Positions 32,248 through 39,437 of a DNA stretch of 43,446 nucleotides are shown one piece after another. Position 1 is the stretch's first letter; each line of letters starts with the position of its first letter. The translations under genes and the position numbers were made by a program. Under the pieces are notes generated by a model. The model saw nothing but the letters and a program-made list of their open reading frames with translations, had not been told where the DNA came from and ran no database searches. This DNA comes from Bacteroidaceae bacterium (GTDB lineage: Bacteria; Bacteroidota; Bacteroidia; Bacteroidales; Bacteroidaceae): NCBI GenBank assembly GCA_017651505.1, contig JAGCCV010000071.1, forward strand, positions 1 through 43,446, read 5' to 3'.

Positions 32248-33117
32248 TTATTTCTTACCTAATGTGATGATGGTATTGCTCAGATACACACCATTATTGC
32301 CAATATGCATCACTGGCACCTCATGACCATCAGCATCTTTTACCATTCGGGGCTTTTCGAGGAAGGTATGGGTATGTCCGCCCAGCACAAGGTCGATGCC
32401 ATGTGTCTGGGGCAGGATCGCATTATCATATACATCATCCACGCCTGGATTCTGGACGATGCCCAGGTGTGAGAGGCAAATCACCACATCACACTTTTCC
32501 TGTTCACGAAGAATCATCACCATGCGGTTGGCCACCGCTGCGGGTTTATGATAGACAATACCCTCACACTTGCTCTGCTGCACCAATCCCTCGAGTTGCG
32601 GACAGAGCGCAAAGACGCCAATCTTCACACCATTACGCTTGAGCACTACGTAGGGCTTCACCAGTCCTTCGAGTACGGTACCTTCAAAGTCGTAATTGGA
32701 ACAGACAATGGGAAAGTTGGCCATCTTGAAAAGACGTGCCATGTTGTCAAGTCCGTAATCAAACTCATGGTTGCCAATGGTCATGGCATCATATTTCATC
32801 AGGTTCATGGCCTTGATCTCCACCTCACCCCGGTAGAGGTTATAATAGGGTGTGCCCTGCGAGATATCGCCACTATCAAACAATAACATTTCTGGATGTT
32901 GTTGTCGATATTGGTTCACCAGCCCTGCCCTACGAGCCACACCTCCCATATTGGCGTTTCTCGCTGAGGTGTTGGCCTCAATGGGGTCAATACGGCTATG
33001 GGTGTCACTGCTGTGGATAACATACAATTGCTTGGATTGAGCATTGACAATTGACAATTGACAATTGAAAATTGAAAATGCTATTACGATTAATATGCTT
33101 AAAATTCGCGTCTTCAT
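32248..33117 (-). CDS. Secreted metallophosphatase, 5'-nucleotidase N-domain
   Basis: This 289-aa protein carries the catalytic calcineurin-like domain of the UshA/5'-nucleotidase family. Metal-binding motifs in order are VIHSSDTHSR (Asp38, His40), LFDSGDISQGTP, TIGNHEFDYG and GGHTHTF. It stops before the substrate-binding C-domain, which is encoded by the separate gene just upstream in the operon (33130-33903). A signal peptide (about 1-26) is partly encoded by a 7-bp tandem repeat (residues about 14-25, reading FSIFNCQLSIVN). Likely role is periplasmic nucleotide or sugar-phosphate hydrolysis. The gene lies 12 bp after the C-domain gene, across another heptad array, and 14 bp before the GH3/serine-hydrolase gene. 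Confidence 0.9.
   Translation of the reverse strand: MKTRILSILIVIAFSIFNCQLSIVNAQSKQLYVIHSSDTHSRIDPIEANTSARNANMGGVARRAGLVNQYRQQHPEMLLFDSGDISQGTPYYNLYRGEVEIKAMNLMKYDAMTIGNHEFDYGLDNMARLFKMANFPIVCSNYDFEGTVLEGLVKPYVVLKRNGVKIGVFALCPQLEGLVQQSKCEGIVYHKPAAVANRMVMILREQEKCDVVICLSHLGIVQNPGVDDVYDNAILPQTHGIDLVLGGHTHTFLEKPRMVKDADGHEVPVMHIGNNGVYLSNTIITLGKK
33043..33077 (-). repeat. In-gene heptanucleotide repeat, five units
   Basis: On the plus strand three ATTGACA units and two ATTGAAA units run in perfect 7-bp register. They lie inside the signal-peptide coding region of the metallophosphatase. Because 7 is not a multiple of 3, gain or loss of one unit would shift the reading frame. Confidence 0.8.
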
Positions 33118-33145
33118 AATTCTTAATTATCAATTGTCAATTATT
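33118..33145 (-). repeat. Heptanucleotide array AATTNTN-type, four units
   Basis: Units on the plus strand are AATTCTT, AATTATC, AATTGTC, AATTATT. The array covers the stop codon of the 5'-nucleotidase C-domain gene (33132-33130) and ends at the start codon of the metallophosphatase gene (33117). Confidence 0.7.
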
Positions 33146-33903
33146 TTCACTCTACCATCAAGCCGTGAGGTAATCTTTTTACCCAACTTGGTTTGTTCCC
33201 GCACATAGTCAATGAACAGGCCACGCAAGGTAAGGCCATCAGGACAATCTTTCTTTACCGCTTTAGGTAAGGCATGAAGACCATCATTGCCTTCTGTCAG
33301 GTAATCGATGGTGCCTATGGTGTACATGCGGTTGTCGTCGATAGGTTGTCCCTGCACCGTAGCTTCTACCACCTCGTTCTTGCCATTGAACACCAGTGTA
33401 GCACCACTGATACCTTCTCCGCCACGAATGGCAATGTTTGCCATCAATTCTTTCATATCGGAGCCTTTGAGGGTAAGCACACAGAGGGAGTTCTCAAACG
33501 GCAACACTTCGAAAGCATTGCTAACAGTGAAATCGCCTGCCCCCACATCAGCGCGCAAACCGCCAATATTAATCAATCCCATATCAGCTGGTTGTCCTAA
33601 TACACGAGCCGCACTCAGGCGCAACACTTCAGCCACCAGATTACCCAACAGACACTCGGGGCGATTGCGGTCCATCGCCATCTCGCTTTGTCCCAACACG
33701 GTGTTCATCATACTATCAATGCTGGCACGATAGGGGGCTATCAGCTGCAGGGCTTCTTGACTTTGTATGGCATCGAGAGATGCATCAATGGCTATTCGGC
33801 TGCTTTGCACATCAGTCACCACATAGTGGTTTCTGCATCCACTAAAAAACAATAAGATACAGAGGCATAAGCTCCAATCCCATCGTATAGTTGTTTTCCT
33901 CAT
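33130..33903 (-). CDS. 5'-nucleotidase C-terminal domain lipoprotein
   Basis: A 257-aa lipoprotein (FFSGC, Cys23) that matches the substrate-binding C-domain of UshA-type nucleotidases: ECLLGNLVAEVLRLSAARV, LINIGGLRADVGAG, NAFEVLPFENSLCVLTLKG and YLTEGNDGLHAL. It has no catalytic metal domain; the next gene supplies that domain as a separate protein. The ATG at 33903 is chosen because it opens the lipoprotein signal; the frame continues 40 codons upstream without coding character. The two halves probably pair at the membrane, with this one as anchor. A -7-like TAACTTTG (33934-33927, minus) lies upstream with no clear -33 box. Confidence 0.88.
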   Translation of the reverse strand: MRKTTIRWDWSLCLCILLFFSGCRNHYVVTDVQSSRIAIDASLDAIQSQEALQLIAPYRASIDSMMNTVLGQSEMAMDRNRPECLLGNLVAEVLRLSAARVLGQPADMGLINIGGLRADVGAGDFTVSNAFEVLPFENSLCVLTLKGSDMKELMANIAIRGGEGISGATLVFNGKNEVVEATVQGQPIDDNRMYTIGTIDYLTEGNDGLHALPKAVKKDCPDGLTLRGLFIDYVREQTKLGKKITSRLDGRVKIIDN

Positions 33904-33952
33904 AGACTTTAGTTCGTTAATTGCACCAAAGTTAACAAAAAAGAAGAAAAAA

Positions 33953-33984
33953 CTTGCATGTTTGCCTTTTTTTTTGCAACTTTG
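33953..33984 (+). promoter_or_regulatory. Candidate rplS promoter
   Basis: CTTG at 33953-33956 and CAACTTTG at 33977-33984 are 20 bp apart, each one mismatch from consensus. The rplS start is 90 bp downstream, leaving room for an autoregulatory leader. Confidence 0.4.
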
Positions 33985-34074
33985 CACCCGCTTTTGCGCA
34001 ATCGCTGTCAGGATACATCCCACGATGAGGCCTGGTATGTTGCGTAGTTACAAACAATTTATACAATTAAGAAG

Positions 34075-34446
34075 ATGGATTTACTTAAAATTGCAGAAGA
34101 AGCATTTGCTACTGGTAAGACCTATCCTCAGTTCAAGGCTGGTGATACCGTAACCGTAGCATATCGTATCGTGGAAGGTAACAAGGAACGTGTACAGCTG
34201 TATCGTGGTATTGTTATCAAGATTTGTGGTCATGGTGAGAAGAAGCGTTTCACCGTACGCAAGATGTCAGGCACCGTAGGTGTTGAGCGTATTTTCCCTA
34301 TCGAGTCTCCGCACATCGAGAGCATCGAGGTTAACAAGGTAGGTAAGGTACGTCGTGCTAAGCTGTATTACCTGCGTAAGCTCACTGGTAAGAAGGCTCG
34401 CATCAAGGAGAAGAGAGTCAACACAAAGTCAGTTGCAGAGGCTTAA
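34075..34446 (+). CDS. rplS: 50S ribosomal protein L19
   Basis: L19 sits at the 30S-50S interface. The 123-aa protein has the expected [51 protein letters not shown] and the basic C-terminal [20 protein letters not shown] (first residues about 94-113). It is monocistronic here, with its own promoter candidate and a strong terminator. In many bacteria it lies in the rpsP-rimM-trmD-rplS operon; rimM in this window is about 30 kb away with murA and dxr. Confidence 0.98.
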   Translation: MDLLKIAEEAFATGKTYPQFKAGDTVTVAYRIVEGNKERVQLYRGIVIKICGHGEKKRFTVRKMSGTVGVERIFPIESPHIESIEVNKVGKVRRAKLYYLRKLTGKKARIKEKRVNTKSVAEA

Positions 34447-34470
34447 TTCTTCAATCCTAAAGAAAAGTAC

Positions 34471-34510
34471 AAGAGGGGTGTTCAAAAATGAACGCTCCTC
34501 TTTTCTTATA
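34471..34510 (+). terminator. rplS intrinsic terminator
   Basis: AAGAGGGGTGTTCA (34471-34484) pairs along all 14 bases, with two G-T wobbles, with TGAACGCTCCTCTT (34489-34502) around an AAAA loop. A T-rich tail follows. Confidence 0.85.
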
Positions 34511-34532
34511 TCGGAAAAAAGTTGTATCTTCG
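34501..34532 (+). promoter_or_regulatory. Candidate promoter of DUF3127 gene
   Basis: TATCTTCG at 34525-34532 differs by one base from TAnnTTTG. TTTT at 34501-34504, in the T tail of the rplS terminator, is a weak -33 box at 20 bp. The gene start is 28 bp downstream. Confidence 0.35.
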
Positions 34533-34560
34533 CATCATTATTAATTAGAAGGAATAAGAT

Positions 34561-34944
34561 ATGGAATTTAGCGGAAGAGTAATCGCAATTTTACCTGCTC
34601 GTACAGGTGTTTCAAAATCAACTGGTAACGAGTGGAAAGTTCAGTCATACGTAGTGGAGAACCATGACCAATACCCTCGTCGCATGTGTTTTGAGGTGTT
34701 TGGCAGTGACAAAATTGACCAATTCAATATCCAAATGGGAGAAGAGTTGAACGTATCGTTCGACATTGATGCCCGTCAGTGGCAAGATAAGTGGTTCAAT
34801 ACCATTCGCGCATGGAAAGTAGAGAGAGTGCAAGAAGGTGCTACTGAAAGCCAGCCAACTGCTGAGCCTGTACCTCCTTTTGCTCCTGAACCAGCTCCTT
34901 TCCCAGGTGGTGAGAGCAATCCGGCAGATGATTTGCCATTCTAA
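34561..34944 (+). CDS. DUF3127 protein, SSB-like OB fold with acidic tip
   Basis: A 127-aa cytoplasmic protein of the Bacteroidota family DUF3127. Residues 1-90 read like an OB fold: MEFSGRVIAILPARTGVSKS, VQSYVVENHDQYPRRMCFEV, ELNVSFDIDARQW. A Pro/Ala-rich flexible tail (about 97-121) follows and ends in DDLPF. That architecture (OB core, disordered tail, acidic tip ending in Pro-Phe) is the plan of bacterial single-stranded DNA-binding protein, whose tip recruits repair partners. Single-strand nucleic-acid binding is therefore likely, as inference. Its TAA stop overlaps the convergent stop of the next gene by 4 bp. Confidence 0.85.
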   Translation: MEFSGRVIAILPARTGVSKSTGNEWKVQSYVVENHDQYPRRMCFEVFGSDKIDQFNIQMGEELNVSFDIDARQWQDKWFNTIRAWKVERVQEGATESQPTAEPVPPFAPEPAPFPGGESNPADDLPF

Positions 34945-35642
34945 TAGCTCATCTCCCAGCGGTTGTCTATCTGCTGATAGATAGCTGTATGAGCAAAAGA
35001 TGATTTAGTGTTTTGTAAATCCATAAAGGCGGCATTGCTGGCAAGCGTGCCGCTTTGTTGTTGTGCCTCAATGACCTGCTGCAGTAACCGGCTACTGAAA
35101 CTGAGTGCCAACAAATTATCGGTAACGTAAGCTGATAATTCATGGCCATCAGCCAATTGATACACGGTGATATCCTCACCTTTGAAGTTGATAACCTCTG
35201 GTTCACCTATAGGATTCTGGAAATAACGCGTAAAGAAATCATGGAACAAGGCAGCATCATCGGCCTCAACACTGCAATAGAGAATCTGGTTAACTGGATT
35301 CTCGGGTTGATGATAACTCAGCAACACCTTGCTCAACTGCGTACTTAATCCGTGTGGTGATGCCTCCAAGAATTCATGTACATAATCTCTTAGGCAATCT
35401 ACCATATCGGATGCCGGTAAAGAAACACTGATTAGTGCCCCATCGCTCATATCATCCACGAAAGCTACCACATCATCAGTTTCCACAACAGCAACGGCAT
35501 CGGCAGGAACCAAAGCGTATAGCTCACTGGTTGCTACCTGTGAGATTCTGGAATGACGTAGATACTGGTATGCCACGACGCCAGCTATCAACAATAGCAC
35601 TGACATCCCTACGGCAATCCTATGTATCACGACAGATTTCAC
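34941..35642 (-). CDS. Hypothetical membrane-anchored protein (possibly DUF3352-like)
   Basis: A 233-aa protein with one N-terminal membrane segment (about 7-25, IAVGMSVLLLIAGVVAYQYL) and a periplasmic domain. The segment ELYALVPADAVAVVETDDVV just after the membrane recalls DUF3352-type proteins of Bacteroidota, which are usually much longer. This could be a short member or an eroded one. I cannot assign a function. It is last in the leftward cluster but has its own promoter candidate 20 bp upstream. Its stop overlaps the convergent DUF3127 stop. Confidence 0.6.
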   Translation of the reverse strand: MKSVVIHRIAVGMSVLLLIAGVVAYQYLRHSRISQVATSELYALVPADAVAVVETDDVVAFVDDMSDGALISVSLPASDMVDCLRDYVHEFLEASPHGLSTQLSKVLLSYHQPENPVNQILYCSVEADDAALFHDFFTRYFQNPIGEPEVINFKGEDITVYQLADGHELSAYVTDNLLALSFSSRLLQQVIEAQQQSGTLASNAAFMDLQNTKSSFAHTAIYQQIDNRWEMSY

Positions 35643-35661
35643 GCTTATTAGATAATTTTCA

Positions 35662-35693
35662 CAAAAATATTAAAAACATCTAATATACGCAAG
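35662..35693 (-). promoter_or_regulatory. Candidate promoter flanked by inverted repeat
   Basis: On the minus strand CTTG (35693-35690) and TATTTTTG (35669-35662) are 20 bp apart. An 8-bp inverted repeat, TATTAGAT (35646-35653) and ATCTAATA (35678-35685), brackets the -7 box. Confidence 0.45.
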
Positions 35694-35709
35694 GAAAAAC
35701 TAAAAAAAA

Positions 35710-36471
35710 TTAAAATCTCAGTTCTAATCCGTCATATGCGTAATGAATACGTGGAGGTAGTTGGGCATCAGCTACGGCATGAAGACCCGCATAATGACTC
35801 ATATGAATGAAATAGGTTTCCTTAGCACCTATACGATGGGCATTGTCAATGGCTTGCTGAATATTCTGATGAGTAGGGTGTTCATATACATGCAAGGCAT
35901 TCATGATCAGCACATCCAATCCTCTCAATGCATCATACGACTCCTCTGGCATGGTCTTCATATCAGTAACATACCCAAAAGTACCGATACGGAAGCCCAA
36001 GATAGGGAGGTCTCCATGCATTACTCTAAGCGGCAAAACTTCAGTATTATTTACTTTGAATGGTTGAAAAGGTACCACTTCATGCAGACTGATACCTGGC
36101 ACTCCAGGGTATTTTTCTTTTACGAAGCAATAGGGCAACCGTGTTTGCAGGTCATGCGCCGTATAATCCTCAGCATACACATTGACATCACCAAACACAT
36201 TGCTGGGCCTTAAATCGTCCAAGCCTCCCACATGGTCGGAATGTTCATGGGTTATCAGGATGGCATCGGGTACCACGAATGGCTGTACCTGCATATATTG
36301 CTGACGGAAATCAGGACCACAATCAATCAGAATCACGGCATCATCGGTATAGACCAGTGAAGAGCAACGCAAACGCTTGTCACGAGGGTCGGTTGACCGG
36401 CATACCTCACAATTACACCCCAAAGTGGGTACACCCATGGATGTTCCAGAGCCTAAGATTCTGACTTTCAT
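35710..36471 (-). CDS. MBL-fold phosphodiesterase (PhnP-like)
   Basis: A metallo-beta-lactamase-fold hydrolase of 253 aa. MKVRILGSGTSMGVPTLGC opens the fold; CNCEVC (about 19-24) is the extra structural zinc site seen in PhnP-type enzymes. ILITHEHSDHVGGLDDLRP carries the HxHxDH metal site. MHGDLPILGFRIG and FIHMSHYAG supply further ligands. PhnP cleaves cyclic phosphoribose phosphates; related proteins act on other phosphodiesters, so the exact substrate is open. No phn genes are near. The ATG at 36471 is preferred over a TTG at 36486 that would overlap murB. It lies 7 bp after murB. Confidence 0.85.
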   Translation of the reverse strand: MKVRILGSGTSMGVPTLGCNCEVCRSTDPRDKRLRCSSLVYTDDAVILIDCGPDFRQQYMQVQPFVVPDAILITHEHSDHVGGLDDLRPSNVFGDVNVYAEDYTAHDLQTRLPYCFVKEKYPGVPGISLHEVVPFQPFKVNNTEVLPLRVMHGDLPILGFRIGTFGYVTDMKTMPEESYDALRGLDVLIMNALHVYEHPTHQNIQQAIDNAHRIGAKETYFIHMSHYAGLHAVADAQLPPRIHYAYDGLELRF

Positions 36472-36478
36472 ACCAACA

Positions 36479-37474
36479 TTATTCAATAAAGTTCACTTCG
36501 GGATGTATTTCGATACCAAACCGCGCAGCCACATCATGGCAAACAGCTTCCGACAATGCCACGATTTCAGCCCCCGTAGCATTGCCTAAATTAACCAGAA
36601 TCAAAGCTTGTTTGTCATAAACTGCCGCATTGCCCAACGCCTTGCCTTTCCACCCTGTCTGTTCAATCATCCAACCTGCAGGTATCTTGACATGCTGCTC
36701 GTCTATTTCATAATATGGCATATTGGGATATTGGGCCAAGAGGCTCTGCCATTTCTCCCTTGACACGATAGGATTGGTAAAGAAGCTACCGGCATTACCC
36801 AGTACCTGAGGGTCGGGCAACTTACTTTGGCGTATCTTGATGATGGTCTGCCGCACTAAGGGCAATGTGACGGATGGAGCATCTGCCAACTCTTTGCGAA
36901 TGGTACCATAATCTAATTTGAATTGGGGCACTTTACCCAACCTAAAGTTGACGTAAGTCACAAAGTACGACTTCATCTCAGGGCGCTTAAAGATGCTATT
37001 ACGATAAGCGTATGCACACTCAGCATTCTGAAACACACGTTTCTGTCCCTCACAATCAAGTGTCTCAACAGAGGTAATCAAGTCTTTCACTTCTACTCCA
37101 TAAGCGCCAATATTCTGAACAGCACTGGCTCCCACTTCACCAGGGATGAGGGACAGGTTCTCTGCGCCATACCAACCACGGCTTACGCAGTAGGCAACAA
37201 AATCATCCCACACTTCACCAGCACCCACACGGACAAAAACATCGGTATCATTTTCACAGGTTACCTGTATCCCCTTTATCTGAGAATGTAGCACGGTACC
37301 ATCATAGCGTTCGTGCACGAACAGTAAATTGCAACCCCCGCCCACATGCAGGAAAGGAACCTTGACCTTACCTTCGGCAATAAAGCCCTTAAGTTCTTCT
37401 TCAGAGGTGTATTCCAGCAACTGAGCAGCTTCAACCTTCAGTCCAAAAGTGTTCTTTATAGCGCCATTATCCAT
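36479..37474 (-). CDS. murB: UDP-N-acetylenolpyruvoylglucosamine reductase
   Basis: MurB reduces the product of MurA to UDP-MurNAc, using FAD and [14 protein letters not shown] opens the FAD-binding fold; [19 protein letters not shown] is the phosphate-binding loop. [21 protein letters not shown] and YAYRNSIFK follow (catalytic Tyr and Arg). [13 protein letters not shown] holds the proton-donor Ser, and the C-terminus has [16 protein letters not shown]. This is a type I MurB of 331 aa. The ATG at 37474 is chosen over an in-frame TTG at 37480. The gap before it is filled by heptad repeats. Confidence 0.96.
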   Translation of the reverse strand: MDNGAIKNTFGLKVEAAQLLEYTSEEELKGFIAEGKVKVPFLHVGGGCNLLFVHERYDGTVLHSQIKGIQVTCENDTDVFVRVGAGEVWDDFVAYCVSRGWYGAENLSLIPGEVGASAVQNIGAYGVEVKDLITSVETLDCEGQKRVFQNAECAYAYRNSIFKRPEMKSYFVTYVNFRLGKVPQFKLDYGTIRKELADAPSVTLPLVRQTIIKIRQSKLPDPQVLGNAGSFFTNPIVSREKWQSLLAQYPNMPYYEIDEQHVKIPAGWMIEQTGWKGKALGNAAVYDKQALILVNLGNATGAEIVALSEAVCHDVAARFGIEIHPEVNFIE

Positions 37475-37477
37475 TTT

Positions 37478-37503
37478 CAATTCTCAATTCTCAATTCTCA
37501 ATT
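37478..37503 (-). repeat. Heptanucleotide array CAATTCT-type, 3.7 units
   Basis: Three CAATTCT units plus CAATT run in register from 37478 to 37503 (AGAATTG on the coding strand). The array includes part of the DUF4348 stop codon and ends 3 bp before the murB ATG (37474), the same placement as at 2161 and 33118. Confidence 0.75.
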
Positions 37504-38356
37504 AAATCGAAGTATCCTCAAACTTATACATTTCCCATTCGCTGCCACGCTTACGGAAATACAGGATAATAGAGGTGCCGTCTTGAAATCCATTCACCTT
37601 CAAGATCTTCCTTCTCGACCTTCCATCATTTGCCTGACCATAATTGATGTTTGTCAGTCTATCAACAGGCAGTTCTGGCTTGAAAGCAAACCACTGACTG
37701 ATACCCAAAGTGGTCTCCAAGATAGAGAACTCGTCATCTGGATCCAACGTCACAAACTCAATAGGATTGGTAAGGTGATCCAACTGATAGATGCTGTCGT
37801 TGGCAAATCGGCTATAGAAAGTCAGGAAACCACTCTCATCATCTATAGGAGCCAATGGCAGCAATGAAATAGAGTCGAGCATCCACGCACCCATGTCTCG
37901 CTCAAAGAAATAACGCTGTCGCATCATGGAATCCAAATAAAGCCATTCCACTACAGCCGTTTTAAGTGAAGTATCACCTTCAAAATCCAAATCTGATTCC
38001 TTGTCGAACATCAACGTATAGGTAGGCTGCTCAGCAAACAGGTGGTCATGTTGCCAATCCTTGCGTTCCACTTGCCGGATACTGTCCTTTGTGATGACAT
38101 GCAAGGGGAACCTTATCCTGCGTCGCTGCAAGCGCTCATCTGAGGCAAAGTTCCAGATAAAGTCGTCAAACAGTTCATCCACCCTGGTAGGCACCACTTC
38201 CTTTTCCACCTCAGGTTCAGGCTCCAGCGTAGTTTCAACTGTCAAAGTATCGTTAGACATCGGTTCTGCTTCCTCAGTGACATTGGCTTGCTTCCCCGCG
38301 CAAGACGAGAGGAGCCATATTAAAAGGCCGCAAAAAGATATCAAATAATTATTCAT
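37502..38356 (-). CDS. DUF4348 domain-containing lipoprotein
   Basis: A 284-aa lipoprotein (LLSSC, Cys19) followed by an acidic, Thr/Glu/Pro-rich linker (about 25-58) and a domain matching DUF4348 of Bacteroidota: VDELFDDFIWNFASDERLQ, RIRFPLHV and DWQHDHLFAEQPTYTLMFD. Function is unknown; the family has an NTF2-like feel, but that is a guess. It starts 4 bp after the threonine dehydrogenase stop and lies just before murB, in one leftward cluster. It is probably periplasmic, anchored to inner or outer membrane. Confidence 0.82.
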   Translation of the reverse strand: MNNYLISFCGLLIWLLSSCAGKQANVTEEAEPMSNDTLTVETTLEPEPEVEKEVVPTRVDELFDDFIWNFASDERLQRRRIRFPLHVITKDSIRQVERKDWQHDHLFAEQPTYTLMFDKESDLDFEGDTSLKTAVVEWLYLDSMMRQRYFFERDMGAWMLDSISLLPLAPIDDESGFLTFYSRFANDSIYQLDHLTNPIEFVTLDPDDEFSILETTLGISQWFAFKPELPVDRLTNINYGQANDGRSRRKILKVNGFQDGTSIILYFRKRGSEWEMYKFEDTSI

Positions 38357-38360
38357 TATC

Positions 38361-39317
38361 CTATTTATTCAACTTTATCTTCAATTTCTCCAACATATCA
38401 GTGGTCATGGCTTCCAAGTCGTACTTGGGTTGCCATCCCCACTCCATGCGTGCACAACTGTCGTCCATGCAGTCGGGCCAGCTCTCAGCTATGTGCTGCT
38501 TCAACGGATCCACCTGATATTCCATCTCAAACTGAGGCATTTGTTTCTTGATAGCCTCATAGATGGTTTCTGGGGCAAAACTCATAGAAGCCAAGTTAAA
38601 GGCATTGCGATGCACCAGTTTGGCTGGGTCAGCCTCCATTAACATAATCGAAGCATGCAACGCATCTGGCATATATATCATATCCATCAGAGTACCTTCT
38701 TTAATAGGGCAAATAAACTTTTCACCCCTCACGGCATAATAATAGATATCCACCGCATAGTCAGTGGTACCACCACCAGGAGGCGTTACATACGATATAA
38801 TGCCCGGGTAACGCACCGACCTGGTATCCACACCATATTTCATAAAATAATAGTCGCTCAACAACTCGGTGGTTACCTTGCTCACCCCATAGATGGTACC
38901 CGGACGCTGTATGGTGTCCTGCGGAGTCATCACATGAGGCGTGGAAAGTCCGAACGAACCTATAGAACTGGGTGTAAATACTGAACAATGATGCTCACGC
39001 GCCACCTCTAACACATTCCACAAGCCATCCACACCAATCTTCCAAGCCAGGCGAGGATTCCTCTCTGCCACTACCGACAACAACGCTGCCAAATTATAAA
39101 TGGTATCAATGTGGTAATCTCTCACTACCTTTGCAATGGCATCGGCATCAGTAACATCAGCCAAAGCCGACGGACCTGACTCTTTCAAGACACCCTTCGG
39201 CTCAGAACCCTTTATATATCCTGCGATTACTTGACTATTGCCATATCTGTCTCTCAGCTCCATGGTTAACTCAGAACCTATCTGCCCTGTAGCGCCAATC
39301 ACCAGTATATTTTTCAT
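38361..39317 (-). CDS. L-threonine 3-dehydrogenase, SDR type
   Basis: This NAD-dependent enzyme oxidises L-threonine to 2-amino-3-ketobutyrate. It belongs to the extended short-chain dehydrogenase (epimerase-like) branch: ILVIGATGQIGSEL (NAD loop, 4-17), IYNLAALLSVVAERNP, FTPSSIGSFG, and catalytic YGVSKVTTELL (Tyr and Lys). VRYPGIISYVTPPGGGTTDY is characteristic of SDR-type threonine dehydrogenases and distinguishes it from sugar epimerases. Length is 318 aa. The divergent kbl gene converts its unstable product to glycine and acetyl-CoA, so the pair forms the threonine-to-glycine route. TATCTTTG (39362-39355, minus) is a -7 candidate. Confidence 0.92.
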   Translation of the reverse strand: MKNILVIGATGQIGSELTMELRDRYGNSQVIAGYIKGSEPKGVLKESGPSALADVTDADAIAKVVRDYHIDTIYNLAALLSVVAERNPRLAWKIGVDGLWNVLEVAREHHCSVFTPSSIGSFGLSTPHVMTPQDTIQRPGTIYGVSKVTTELLSDYYFMKYGVDTRSVRYPGIISYVTPPGGGTTDYAVDIYYYAVRGEKFICPIKEGTLMDMIYMPDALHASIMLMEADPAKLVHRNAFNLASMSFAPETIYEAIKKQMPQFEMEYQVDPLKQHIAESWPDCMDDSCARMEWGWQPKYDLEAMTTDMLEKLKIKLNK

Positions 39318-39437
39318 ATCTAAAGTTTTTTAGGTCTATTCTCATTTTGTTGCACAAAGATAATCATTATTTGAATTATTTTCGCTAATTTGGCGGTGAA
39401 ATTGAGTATTTAAACTAAATCTTAAACAATTTGATAT

